Source: Adiantum capillus-veneris (lineage: Eukaryota; Streptophyta; Polypodiopsida; Polypodiales; Pteridaceae). Taken from it: a DNA stretch of 62,000 nucleotides. The notes beneath the pieces were generated by a model. It did not search any database. It was not told where the DNA came from and saw only the letters and a program-made list of their open reading frames with translations. Shown piece by piece: positions 35,208 through 45,513 of this stretch; position 1 is the stretch's first letter; each line of letters starts with the position of its first letter. The position numbers and the translations under genes are program-made. The stretch is from assembly GCA_014529385.2 (NCBI GenBank), contig CM043963.1, positions 72,197,412 to 72,259,411 of the forward strand, in the 5' to 3' direction.

Positions 35208-35270
<63 letters not shown>

Positions 35271-35529
35271 TTTTAGTGTATGAGAGTGTTCCATTGGTGT
35301 TAGGGTTAGTGTAAATTCCTTGCTTGTTTGTGGGTTGCTCTAACGATTCTCCTCTTTTGCGTCCTAGTTCGCTCTTAAACTAGGTGGTGCCCCTTGTGTA
35401 GTTGGGATTTGGCTGGGGGTTTGTTGTTTTGGTTTGTGTTGTGTTGTGCCCCAGCCCCATCGAGCAGCACGGAAGCCTTGAAGGGTGTCTAGAGGTTGCT
35501 CTTCTTGTTGCCCGCCCCAGACCGCTTCA
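35208..35529 (+). repeat. RT-6 5' LTR, truncated
   Basis: It matches the last ~320 bases of the 3' LTR, from the (CT)n tract (35208-35267) to GACCGCTTCA. It contains the U5 hairpin and TGGTGCCCC at 35363-35393. The first ~2.4 kb of the LTR is absent. Confidence 0.88.
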
Positions 35530-35532
35530 AAT

Positions 35533-35550
35533 TGGTGCCCCCACTGAGGA
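35533..35550 (+). promoter_or_regulatory. RT-6 primer-binding site
   Basis: TGGTGCCCCCACTGAGGA; one base differs from the RT-1 and RT-4 PBS. It begins three bases after the LTR end. Confidence 0.82.
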
Positions 35551-35605
35551 CATGCTTGTGTATGTTTTGTGAAGGCTCAACCTCTAGCATAATCAAGTAG
35601 CTTGC

Positions 35606-35818
35606 ATGAATCACGAGGATTTGTATGATCCCTTCATTCCCATTGCAAGGCAAAAGGTACACATAATTATTAGTACTAAGTTGCAATTTCAGCGAGTAAT
35701 TCGTAGAATTTTAGGTCCTCTTAGGTTGGTAGAGATAAACGCATCAGTAAATCCTTTTATTTTGCCTCTTATTAGGTACGACCTTAGTTTGGACGTCTAT
35801 ATTTTTGTTTTGTTTTAA
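35606..35818 (+). CDS. RT-6 leader ORF, first copy (70 aa)
   Basis: A 70-codon ORF directly after the PBS. Its C-terminal 50 residues align without gaps to the next ORF (I--STKLQFQR, then NPFILPLIRY and LDVYIFVLF), at about 40% identity by eye. It ends with the same FxLx-stop arrangement. It is a tandem copy of the leader ORF, more diverged than its neighbour. No known domain is recognised. Its start is also kept as a 10-codon remnant in RT-4. Confidence 0.6.
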   Translation: MNHEDLYDPFIPIARQKVHIIISTKLQFQRVIRRILGPLRLVEINASVNPFILPLIRYDLSLDVYIFVLF

Positions 35819-35839
35819 GAATTAGGTCATGCATAGACC

Positions 35840-36058
35840 ATGGATAATGGCCCAGGAATACAGGTTTTTCGCTTTCATTTCACTCCACACATTAGAGTAA
35901 ACGTTGCAATTAGTAGAAAAATCCATTTTCAACAACGTACGGTATTCATGTTTGGTGCCCAAAAAGTAGGAGAAATTCTCACGTCACCAAACCCTGTCAT
36001 TCTACCTCTTATTGATTATCATAGGTCATTTGATGTGAATATTTTTATTTTGTTGTAG
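35840..36058 (+). CDS. RT-6 leader ORF, second copy (72 aa)
   Basis: A 72-codon ORF beginning MDNGPGIQ and ending SFDVNIFILL. It aligns without gaps over its full length with the RT-5 ORF at 38037, with 37 of 72 residues identical by hand count, including SRKI, FQQR, VFMFG and SFDV. The product is small, mildly basic, with alternating hydrophobic residues suggesting beta strands; no signal peptide or membrane segment is evident. In an intact RT-6 it would lie just upstream of gag. Function unknown. Confidence 0.7.
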   Translation: MDNGPGIQVFRFHFTPHIRVNVAISRKIHFQQRTVFMFGAQKVGEILTSPNPVILPLIDYHRSFDVNIFILL

Positions 36059-36124
36059 AATAGATTGCAATTTAGAGAATATTATTGTGTAAATCTTTTA
36101 AAGAAAAAAAAAACAAAAACGCGT

Positions 36125-37269
36125 TGTCAGGAGTTTTTTGGAGCAAGGGATTGCGCATATGTACATACACATGCATGGTGCATCAAATAAAGAATTGCCC
36201 ATTTTCCTTAGCCAGGTGGTTACGTGGGGCCCACATGTGTACAGGTAGGACAGCATGTACATAGTTCATCGATTTTCATCGTTACCAGTACCAGTATGTT
36301 TTTTCTACAATAATGAGGAGTTTATAGCGCGTAAAACTTCTCGAGGAAGCTATCCGCGGGCCGACGACGTGAGGTCAGCAAGTGCGTCAGATGGCATCTA
36401 GTGGCGTCAGGAGGGCGAACGAGGTCAATATTTGCACGCGGATGAGGACGAACACAACGTGGGTGTTTTCTTGTGAGAATTATGCAGAAAGGTCATCATT
36501 AGGACCACTTTTTGGGGCCACTTCACGTGGTGGCGAGATGCATTAGTGGAAAAAAGCTGAGTGCCAGGTGTGCGAATGATGCAAAAAGGTGACAACTATG
36601 CACTGCGAGGTCAGTTTTTGGCCTGTTCGGGGTCCGTTTGAGGTCATCTAAAAGGCCAAGGGTGCCCAACTAATAAAGCTAAGTGTGGGAACTGAAAAAA
36701 CTGAGAGAAGACCAGAAAAAACGTGGAGAAGAGAGGAGGAACAGCCGCAGGTGTGTTTTTGCTCATTTTGGAGCCTGTTTTGGCCGTAAACTGCTCATCC
36801 GAGGTCGGATTTGAGCACTTTGACATTGTAGACTGGGGTTTTGGGCCGTTCCGGACGCGATGGCGCTGTCCATTTTGCCAAATTACTCACTCTTTTCCTG
36901 CTGTTTTTCTGTGTAAGTTTCTCCTATGAGCGAAGTTTCTGCTCGAGTTTGTGATTGTATCTGGCTTATTTTACCCATATTGTGTGAGCTGTTTGCCCCA
37001 TTGGTGTTGGCCCAAGCTCAATTATATCTAAACATCAGAAATTCTCCTCTTTTGAGCTGATTTTTTTGGGTGTGTGTGTGTGTGTGTGTGTGTGTCTGTG
37101 TGGAGTGGGCAAGTGAATAGTCTCTCTCCTCTCACTCCCGAGGTGTGTTCCCTGTCTCGGCCAGGTGTGTTGTCTAGGCCGAGTGGTGCCCCATAGTGTG
37201 TGTGTGTATCTTCCCAAGAGTGTGTGTCGGGTCGTTATAGAGGCGCTGTGTGTGTTTTCATCCCGCTCA
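36125..37269 (+). repeat. RT-5 5' LTR
   Basis: Direct repeat of 43738-44876 and 48244-49374. It has a (GT)n tract near 37072-37096 and the U5 hairpin CTCGGCC/GGCCGAG with TGGTGCCCC at 37156-37192. It ends CCCGCTCA; eight bases separate it from the PBS. Confidence 0.9.
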
Positions 37270-37277
37270 CATTCTTT

Positions 37278-37295
37278 TGGCGCCCCCACGGAGGA
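37278..37295 (+). promoter_or_regulatory. RT-5 primer-binding site
   Basis: TGGCGCCCCCACGGAGGA; it differs from the RT-1 and RT-4 PBS by T to C at position 4. Confidence 0.82.
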
Positions 37296-37344
37296 TCTTC
37301 TTCGAGTACCTTCTGCGTCGAGCTTCAAGCTTCGAGATTCGGGG

Positions 37345-38036
37345 TTACAGGTTGCAGGTTGCAGGTTGCAGATTACAGGTTACAGGTTACGGTTACAGGT
37401 ACAGGTACAGGTACAGGTACAGGTGATTCACATAGGTACAGGTAGCTGGAGTACAGTGATATACTAGCAGTGATGTCACTTGCAGTTGTTGTGGGTATGC
37501 ATCACTTGGCGCCTATTTGAGCGCATTGTCTGCTGGATTGTACGTTACTTGTGGAAACTGCCATTGTACGCATTTGTGGAGCCATACTTGGTTGTATTTG
37601 GCAGTCCCAGCCATTTCTGAGACTTGGTCTGGAAGATAGTCATTTCTGAGACTTGACTATATGCGATTTGCATTAGCCTTCGTGTGAGGGTCAATAGCGT
37701 GAGGTTTTTATTGAGCTGGGGGATTCTCAAATGTGGAGATCCTTTCGGTGATACAGGTAGCTGGAGCACCCTTTTTGTGACCTCGCCATAGGCTATGTAC
37801 TAGTGATTCCTACTTGATGCTCGGGTTCTATTGTTGACAGTTTATGCATACATAAACAGTCTATATTTTGGGTTCCTACTGCTCTACTTCTGGGGAGACT
37901 CTGTCGAAATTTTCCCAAGTTATGATGGCTGGTTTTTTGGTATTTTGAGCCATTTATGCTGTTATGCTGCTGAAATTTTGGCAAAATCAGAGGTTGAGTC
38001 AGGTGTGCCTTCTTGGGAGCTTCATGGTTGGCTTTA
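37345..38036 (+). other. RT-5 leader with CAGGTT/CAGGTA repeats
   Basis: The first 90 bases are tandem hexamers (GCAGGTT, then ACAGGT). The remainder resembles the leader of the copia element RT-2. No ORF of note until 38037. Imperfect repeats of TTTCTGAGACTTG occur near 37613 and 37647. Confidence 0.7.
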
Positions 38037-38255
38037 ATGGATGATCAAAATGGCCCTCAGTTCACTCCTTTTCATTTAAGTCAAAGAATTCAGATTAATG
38101 TTCATGTGTCCAGGAAGATCTTTTTCCAGCAGCGCATAGTCTTTATGTTTGGGCCAAGAAGATTGAGAGAGATCCTGGAATGTCCTTTGCCTGTTGTAAT
38201 TCCAATGATCAACTATGAAAACTCATTTGATGTGCATGTGTTTGTTCTCATCTAA
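38037..38255 (+). CDS. RT-5 leader ORF (72 aa), conserved with RT-6
   Basis: ATG at 38037 (an upstream non-ATG extension is possible). It is a 72-codon ORF of exactly the same length as the one at 35840, with conserved SRKI, FQQR, VFMFG, EIL, P-PV and SFDV blocks and the same C-terminus pattern. It lies about 100 bases before the gag ATG. Preservation of length and frame between elements with unrelated LTR sequence suggests a real product or a strongly constrained RNA. Function unknown. Confidence 0.72.
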   Translation: MDDQNGPQFTPFHLSQRIQINVHVSRKIFFQQRIVFMFGPRRLREILECPLPVVIPMINYENSFDVHVFVLI

Positions 38256-38357
38256 AGCTGAGCTCCATTGAAGTTTCTGGGGATTGGGTAGTGAAAAGTT
38301 TTGGGTTCTTGCACGTGTGTTCGAAAGGGTTCTCAAAGCATCATAATTTGGGTAGCC

Positions 38358-39380
38358 ATGGCTTTTTCTTATCCGGAGTTTCATGGAAGAAGTGATGAAG
38401 ATGTGGAAGAATTTTTGGAAAAGATGGAGGTTGCCTGAATTAGCAACCAGATTCATGACCCTGCGCAGATGTTACGCCTTCTCCAAATTTGTTTGAAGAG
38501 TGACGCACGAGTTTGGTCTAAAGCATTTGAAGAGGAGTTGCGTGTTGCTGATCCACCTGTAATATTGAGTTGGGACAATCTAAGGCATGGATTGGAAGTG
38601 GAGTTTGTGAAGATAGAAGATCCTGACAAAGTGTGGCAAGAAGTACAAGGTTTGGTGCAGAAGGAAGGTGAGCCAGTAGATGCGTACATACGTAAGTTTT
38701 CATTGGCATGGGAGCGAATGTGCAAGGCCTTAGCACCACAGGTACCCGCGCCTGACATGATGAAGAAGGACAGGTTCTTGGCTGGTCTTTGGGAGAATAT
38801 ACGTTGGAGAGTGGAGCTAAAGAAGCCTAGGACATATGAAGATGCACTAGAGGTAGCAAGGAACAAAGAGTGGAAGCTGAGGAAAATGAGCCAGTTAGGG
38901 GTGGAGTCTTTGCCAATGAGGTCTGAATATCAGCCTATGGACTCTTTACAAGGTCGTATGTCAGGGGTTCATCATGAACCAGTAGTTCCTGTTACTACTC
39001 AGGTTATGCCAGCAGTGGTCACTACAGCAGTGCAAGATGATGGGCTAAGGCAAGACATGAGGCAAATGGTAGATTTGATGAAGAATCTCAGCCTAAACAT
39101 GCTAGGTTAAGTGGGAAATAATCGAGGTCGAGGGAGGTTTGCAAATCAGCCAGGAGGTGAAGAAAGACCTAGGAATGGTGTTGGACAAAGCAATGGTAGG
39201 TTTTGGAGGCAGACGCCCACATGTTATAATTGTGGAGAGTTGGGTCACATCAGCCCGCAATGTGATAAGCCACCAAGGATGGGGGGAGACATGTATCCAT
39301 TGCCAAGACAGGTGCTAACTAGGTCAAATGATTATGGCATCGAAATTAAGGGAGACGAAGGAACCAGTGGACTGACCTAG
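38358..39380 (+). pseudogene. gag: RT-5 gag (capsid and nucleocapsid), two internal stops
   Basis: ATG at 38358 starts a capsid domain (FHGRSDEDVEEFLEKMEVA). A TGA at 38436 falls where RT-1 has Cys (EIACVI), so TGC to TGA is likely. The frame runs on through RVWSKAFEEEL and DMMKKDRFLAGLW to a TAA at 39108, then a Gly/Arg-rich part and the knuckle CYNCGELGHISPQC, ending at TAG 39378. The same frame continues into pol. Apart from these stops the reading is undisturbed. Confidence 0.85.
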
Positions 39381-39401
39381 GAGGAAAAGGGAAAGACAAA
39401 A

Positions 39402-42400
39402 GTGCTAAGTGTAGTCACTTTGGAGAAGGCATCAAAGCTAGAGGATACATTAGTGATGCCTATTGGGAAGAGGACCACAGAGGATAAGGAAGGAAGAAGT
39501 GCCCCAGGTCCTAGTAAGAAGAAAGGAAAGAGCCATGAAGGCGAGGATGTCAAGGCCAAGAGGAAAAGGAGAGCTCGTCGAAAGTTTCATGTTTCAGATT
39601 TTCCACTAGGGGATGGGCAATTAAGCTATGACTTGAGGGAGGATCTGACGAGCAGGAAGGCAGATGTTACTTTTGGGCAGCTTATAGAGATGGTGCCTAA
39701 GCTAAAGCGACAGTGGAAGAGGATGGTTAACCCAATGGAGAAAGAGCCAGAGAGAGGTTCAGTAAAGGTGTTGGCAATGGATGAGCTACCAGACATTTGT
39801 CCAATAGTAGATGTGTGGCATAAAAGGAAAAATTTGGGACAAGGTTATGTGGATGGCGGAGCCCAAATATGCGTCATAACACACTCATGCGTTGAGAAGA
39901 TGGGTCTCACAGTGGCTGGGGTGTCAGGGTTTCGGATCAGATTGGCAAACCATCAAAAAGTAAAATGCTTAGGTGTTGTAAAGAGCTTAGAAGTGGAGGC
40001 ATATGATGCAAAGGCAGTGGTTGATTTTCATGTGATGCCAGCAGGGTTGGGAGCATATCCTATTATACTAGGCAGACCATGGTTACGTGCAGTGGGAGCT
40101 GTTCAAGATTGGCGACATGGTACAATTAGCCTCTATGGAAAGACAGGTACCAAGAAGCTTTATAATATGGACACAAGGAAACGATTAGAGGAGCTTTATG
40201 AAGATGATGATGAGTCTAGTGATGAAGACTCTTCCACGGTGACAGATGAGGACAGTGATAGCACTACCAGCAGTGATGAGGATGCTGATGTTGCATTTAT
40301 TTTGATGGATAAAGAAATCCAGGAGTGTGGTTTAGTCGCATTTGCGAATGAAGTTGAAGATGAAAGTGAAGGGCCTTATGAAGTGATTGAAGGGCTGATG
40401 CAAACCAAGGTTGAGTTGTCAAAGAAGCAGGAATTAATGACGCAAATGATTGGTGGAGACCTCTCAGCTATGGAGAAGGATATATTTTTGCATATGCTGG
40501 CTAGTTTTCCTGATTTGTTCATTACTTCATATGAAGAGATCAGAGGGTTCAAGGGTGAAGAGATGCATATAGAGCTGAAAGAAGGTGCTAAGCCAGTACG
40601 GCAAAGGCTAAGAAGGATGGGTCAAGAGCAAATAGAAGCCTTGCGGGTAGAGGTGGACAAGTTATTGAAGGCAGGGTTCATAGTTCCAGTGGAGACCACA
40701 GAATGGGTGAGTCCAGTAGTAGTCAGTCCAAAGAAGTATGGGAAGTGGAGAATTTGTGTAGATTTTAAACCCTTAAACGCAGTCACTAAGAAGAACCCAT
40801 ATCCTCTTCCATTCATCGATCAGATCTTGGATTCAGTGGCAGGTTATGAGAGGTACAGTGTGTGTGATGGTTTTTCAGGCTATTTTCAATTGAAGATTGC
40901 GCTTAAAGACCGCACAAAGACAACTTTTATTACACCATGGGGCTGCTATTGCTACACAGTATTGCCATTTGGGTTGTCAAATGGACCTTCCTTCTATCAA
41001 GAGAGAGCAAATTGGGTGTTGGAACCATTCATTGGTAGTTGTGTTAAAGCTTTTATGGATGACTTCTGTGTCTATAGCAGTAGGGCTGATCACCATGAGA
41101 AGCTACAGATGGTATTCGCTCGATATGATGAATGTGGAGGACAACTAAATCCGAAGAAATGTCATCTAGCACAGCCAAGGGTGAAGTTATTGGGCCATAT
41201 GGTGTCAGAAAATGGCATTGAGGCTGATCCAGACAAGGTTAAGTCTATTATTCTTCTTCCATCACCTACGAGTACGAAGCAATTGGCAACCTTTATACAC
41301 AAAGTGAAGTACATGGCACGGTTAATTCCATTGTCTTCGCAGCTTCTTTATCCATTACAGCAAGTGGCAAAGCATGATCCATTGCAATGGGATGACAAGT
41401 GTGAAGAAGTGTTTCAAGAAGTGAAAGAGGTGTTAGGGGGTTTGTCAGCCATGCAGGCTCCTGATTGGGAGAAAGTTTTTTATGTAAATCCCTCAGTAGG
41501 GGATGATGCCATTGGAGCCATGCTATTGCAAAAGGGGAAGGGCAGCCATTATATGAGGCCAGTGTATTGTGCAAGCCGAGTGAAGTTGGTAGCGGAGAGA
41601 AAGTTCTCGGAAGTAGAGCTAGTGATGGCCAGTGTAATATTTGCTTGTCGACGATTTCGTCATTACTTGCTACCACGGCCTTTTGTTTTCTTGACGAGTT
41701 ATTCTTTTTTGCCACAATTAATTAATGGTATTAACATGTCAAATGTGGTGAAGAAATGGGTAATTGAGCTGCAAGAGTTTGAGTTCTCTTTTCTAGTGGA
41801 AGATAGTACAAGGGCTACCCTAGCTGATTTGTTGACCTATAAGGAGAATCCCCTTATTGTTAAGGAAGAGGTGGTGAGAAAGGTAGTTGAAGAAGTGCCA
41901 CAGATCAGCAATGCACATGTGTTGTTCTTTGATGGTTCATACAGAAAGAGTCATGATGCAGCTTCAGGGGGTATAACACTTTATGATCCAGAGGGGAAGC
42001 TAGTATGCAAGAGAGGGTTCAAATTGGATGCGCATAGTAACAATGAGGCTGAATATGCTACATTGGAAGCCGGACTACACATTTGTTTGAAGCATGGGGT
42101 TCGAAGGTTGAGCATAAAAGGTGATGCCTTGTTAGTGGTGAAGCAAGTGTTGGGTGTGTGGAAGAGCAAGAACACCTCATTGAAGGAAATGTGCTTCAGA
42201 ATTAAAGGCCTATTAAAAAAGTTCGAAGCATGGATCATCAGACACATTGAACGTGCTCTAAATGGAGAGGCACATGAAGCAGCTCAAGGCATGATTGGGG
42301 AGCTATTCGTGTTGAAGACCACTTTACCTCTTTATCATGGCCGGGAAAGTTTGGCTCAAGAAGAGGAGTTTTTGCTAACAGGAATCATTCCAAAGGAGAT

Positions 42401-43709
42401 TCAGAAGTCTAAGAAGTATGGCTTTGTGCGTAGAGCATACAGGTACAAATTGATTGGTGATGTCTTATACAGGAAAGGGGCTGATCTCGTGTTGAGACGT
42501 GTACCTTGGTGGGAGGAGCTTTACAGAGTGTTGGAAGAGAATCATGAAGGCGCATGTGGTGGCCATTTTTCTCTAAAGATCACCTTGCATAAGATTTTGC
42601 AAGAGGGGTATGTATGGCCTAGTTTGCACAAGGATGTTCACCATTGGTGTAGGTCTTGCAATAGATGTCAAGTATTTGGGAAGAGAGTGTTGGAGCCAGA
42701 GCTACGAAAAACCATTATGGCGTTTGATGTGTTTGAAAAGTGGGGGATTGATGCAATAGGCCCGTTACCTATCACAAGTAGGGGCAAAAGCTATATCTTG
42801 ACGGCAGTGGACTATCTCTCTAGATGGGCAGAGGCTATAGCAGTAAAACAGATCACTGCAAAGGATGTGGCAAAATTTGTGTATGATGAAATATGTTGGA
42901 AGTTTGGGGTGCCATTAGAGCTACTTTCAGATAAGGGGCCAGGATTTAGAGCTAAACTGCTAGACTTCTTATGCACAAAGATGAAGATTAGGCACCAGCA
43001 TACCACTCCTTATTACCCGCAGTGTAATGGCTTAAATGAAAGGTTCAATGGTGAGTTGGTACAAATTCTTTCTAAAGTGACAAAGCACCAAGGAAAGAAT
43101 TGGGATTTTGAATTGCCTAGTGCATTATGGGCTTACCGTACTTCAGTGAAGACAGGTACAGGGTTTACTCCATTTCATTTGGTGTATGGAAAGGAAGCAC
43201 TATTGCCTGTGGAGGTAGAGTTGCCTGCGGTCAAGATGTTAGAGAGGTTTCTTGGGCCGCCTAGTGATGCATTCAAAGAGAGGCTCTTGCAGTTACAAGA
43301 GGTCCAGTTGGATAGGATGAGCGCATTGGAGCATTATGGGCAGATGCAGGATAAGGCTTTGGCAAAGATAAATGAAAAGGTCAAAAGTAAGGGTATCAAG
43401 AGACATGACTTGGTTTTGCGCTACAACAGTAAGCTGGACAGCACCTTCCAAAAGAAGTTTCAAATTAAGTGGGAAGGCCCTTTCAAGGTAGTAGAGTGTT
43501 TTCCAAATGGCACATATCAGTTGGCTAACCTGGATGGTGTTCTACATAAGTCAAGGGTAAATGGGTTGCGTCTTAAGTTGTATCATGCCAGGTTGATGAT
43601 GGTGGCACAAGATGAGTTTTTTGAAGAGCGAGTGATGTCTGTGAGGGATGAGGAGACCTGTGATGCGGCGAGTCTCATATCTCTCTTTGCTGCTGCTGAT
43701 CATGAATGA
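39402..43709 (+). CDS. pol: RT-5 Pol polyprotein, intact 1435-codon frame
   Basis: Same frame as gag. Domains by residue: basic linker; protease with YVDGGAQICVI (Asp 151) and ILGRPW; RT from about 420 with SPVVVSPKKYGKWRICVDF and FMDDF near 552; first RNase H near 694 with catalytic Asp replaced (FYVNPSVGDD); second RNase H near 840-960 with LFFDGSYRK and NNEAEYATL, but His where the last Asp is expected (GEAHEAAQG); integrase zinc site near 1048-1089 (H-x6-H, CX2C), and catalytic D1117, D1177 and E1213, with 35 residues between the last two. An SH3-like C-terminal domain follows, without a chromodomain. All essential RT and integrase residues seem present. Confidence 0.92.
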   Translation: MLSVVTLEKASKLEDTLVMPIGKRTTEDKEGRSAPGPSKKKGKSHEGEDVKAKRKRRARRKFHVSDFPLGDGQLSYDLREDLTSRKADVTFGQLIEMVPKLKRQWKRMVNPMEKEPERGSVKVLAMDELPDICPIVDVWHKRKNLGQGYVDGGAQICVITHSCVEKMGLTVAGVSGFRIRLANHQKVKCLGVVKSLEVEAYDAKAVVDFHVMPAGLGAYPIILGRPWLRAVGAVQDWRHGTISLYGKTGTKKLYNMDTRKRLEELYEDDDESSDEDSSTVTDEDSDSTTSSDEDADVAFILMDKEIQECGLVAFANEVEDESEGPYEVIEGLMQTKVELSKKQELMTQMIGGDLSAMEKDIFLHMLASFPDLFITSYEEIRGFKGEEMHIELKEGAKPVRQRLRRMGQEQIEALRVEVDKLLKAGFIVPVETTEWVSPVVVSPKKYGKWRICVDFKPLNAVTKKNPYPLPFIDQILDSVAGYERYSVCDGFSGYFQLKIALKDRTKTTFITPWGCYCYTVLPFGLSNGPSFYQERANWVLEPFIGSCVKAFMDDFCVYSSRADHHEKLQMVFARYDECGGQLNPKKCHLAQPRVKLLGHMVSENGIEADPDKVKSIILLPSPTSTKQLATFIHKVKYMARLIPLSSQLLYPLQQVAKHDPLQWDDKCEEVFQEVKEVLGGLSAMQAPDWEKVFYVNPSVGDDAIGAMLLQKGKGSHYMRPVYCASRVKLVAERKFSEVELVMASVIFACRRFRHYLLPRPFVFLTSYSFLPQLINGINMSNVVKKWVIELQEFEFSFLVEDSTRATLADLLTYKENPLIVKEEVVRKVVEEVPQISNAHVLFFDGSYRKSHDAASGGITLYDPEGKLVCKRGFKLDAHSNNEAEYATLEAGLHICLKHGVRRLSIKGDALLVVKQVLGVWKSKNTSLKEMCFRIKGLLKKFEAWIIRHIERALNGEAHEAAQGMIGELFVLKTTLPLYHGRESLAQEEEFLLTGIIPKEIQKSKKYGFVRRAYRYKLIGDVLYRKGADLVLRRVPWWEELYRVLEENHEGACGGHFSLKITLHKILQEGYVWPSLHKDVHHWCRSCNRCQVFGKRVLEPELRKTIMAFDVFEKWGIDAIGPLPITSRGKSYILTAVDYLSRWAEAIAVKQITAKDVAKFVYDEICWKFGVPLELLSDKGPGFRAKLLDFLCTKMKIRHQHTTPYYPQCNGLNERFNGELVQILSKVTKHQGKNWDFELPSALWAYRTSVKTGTGFTPFHLVYGKEALLPVEVELPAVKMLERFLGPPSDAFKERLLQLQEVQLDRMSALEHYGQMQDKALAKINEKVKSKGIKRHDLVLRYNSKLDSTFQKKFQIKWEGPFKVVECFPNGTYQLANLDGVLHKSRVNGLRLKLYHARLMMVAQDEFFEERVMSVRDEETCDAASLISLFAAADHE

Positions 43710-43717
43710 TCTAGCAG
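43693..43717 (+). promoter_or_regulatory. RT-5 pre-PPT hairpin
   Basis: GAT/ATC closes the CATGAATG loop, then a small internal loop, then CTGC/GCAG. It overlaps the pol stop codon (43707-43709). RT-5b has the same sequence 4506 bases downstream. Confidence 0.6.
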
Positions 43718-43737
43718 GCTAGGGGATGGGCAAATTA

Positions 43738-44876
43738 TGTCAGGAGTTTTTTGGAGCAAGGGATTGTGCATATGTACATATACATGCATGGTGCATCAAA
43801 TAAAGGATTGCCCATTTTCCTTAGCCAGGTGGTTATGTGGGGCCCACATGTGTACAGGTAGGACAGCATGTACATAGTGCATCGATTTTCACTATCACCA
43901 GTACCAGTATGTTTTTTCTACAATAATGAGGAGTTTATAGCGCGTAAAACTTCTCGAGGAAGCTATCCGCGGGCCGACGATGTGAGGTCAGCAGGTGCGT
44001 CAGATGGCATCTAGTGGCGTCAGGAGGGCGAACGAGGTCAATATTTGCACGCAGATGAGGACGGACACAACCTGGGTGTTTTCTTGTGAGAGTTACGCAG
44101 AAAGGTCATCATTAGGACCACTTTTTGGGGCCACTCCACGTGGTGGCGAGATGCATTATTGGAAAAAAGCTGAGTGCCAGGTGTGCGAATGATGCAAAAA
44201 GGTGACGACTATGCATTGCGAGGTCAGTTTTTGGCCTGTTCGGGGTCCGTTTGAGGTCATCTAAAAGGCCAAGGGTGCCCAAGTGATAACGCTAAGTGTG
44301 GGAACTGAAAAAACAGAGAGAAGGCCAGAAAAAACGTGGAGAAGAGAGGAGGAACAGCCGTAGGTGTGTTTTTGCTGATTTGGGAGCTTGTTTTGGCTGT
44401 AAACTGCTCATCCGAGGTCGGATTTGAGCACTTTGACATTGTAGACTGGGGTTTTGGGCCGTTCCGGACGCGATGGCGCTGTCCATTTTGCCAAATTCCT
44501 CACTCTTTTCCTGCTGTTTTTCTGTGTAAGTTTCTCCTATGAGCGAAGTTTCTGCTCGAGTTTGTGATTGGATCTGGCTTATTTTACCCATATTTTGTGA
44601 GCTATTTGCCCCATTGGCGTTGGCCCAAGCTCAATTGTATCTAAACATCAGAAATTCTCCTCTTTTGAGCTGAGTTTTTTGGGTGTGTGTGTGTGTGTGT
44701 GTCTGTGTGGAGTGGGCAAGTGGATAATCTCTCTCCTCTCACTCCCGAGGTGTGTTCCCTGTCTCGGCCAGGTGTGTTGTCTAAGCCGAGTGGTGCCCCA
44801 TAGTGTGTGTGTGTATCTTCCCAAGAGTGTGTGTCGGGTCGTTATAGAGGCGCTGTGTGTGTTTTCATCCTGCCCA
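43738..44876 (+). repeat. RT-5 3' LTR / left LTR of the tandem unit
   Basis: TG at 43738 follows the PPT-like CTAGGGGATGGGCAAATTA. Its first 650 bases are identical to the RT-5b LTR; its last ~480 bases are more diverged. U5 hairpin and nonamer at 44763-44799 (innermost pair lost). Confidence 0.88.

Positions 44877-45513
<637 letters not shown>

Larger units (their letters stand above)
36125..44876 (+). mobile_element. RT-5: Tat-like gypsy element with intact pol
   Basis: LTRs 36125-37269 and 43738-44876 (TGTCAGG...), PBS, leader, 72-codon ORF, then one continuous gag-pol frame from 38358 to 43709 with only three in-frame stops, all before protease. It sits inside RT-6 between leader and gag. 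Flanks do not give a clean duplication: GCGT precedes the left LTR and GCGT occurs two bases after the RT-5b LTR at 49374, so the original insertion may have ended there. Confidence 0.88.

Noticed and set aside
37345-37445. CAGGTT/CAGGTA repeats as a CRISPR array or telomere-like repeat
   Set aside because: No spacers and no telomere unit; simple tandem hexamers in a eukaryotic element.
41293-41715. Minus-strand ORFs over RT-5/RT-5b pol (also 45829-46221, 41981-42247, 46487-46753)
   Set aside because: They are shadows of the + strand pol frame.
43995-44192. Short ORFs in RT-5 LTRs (65, 68 and 99 codons) repeated in all three LTRs
   Set aside because: Repetition reflects LTR copies; LTR1 has broken versions and no motif is recognised.
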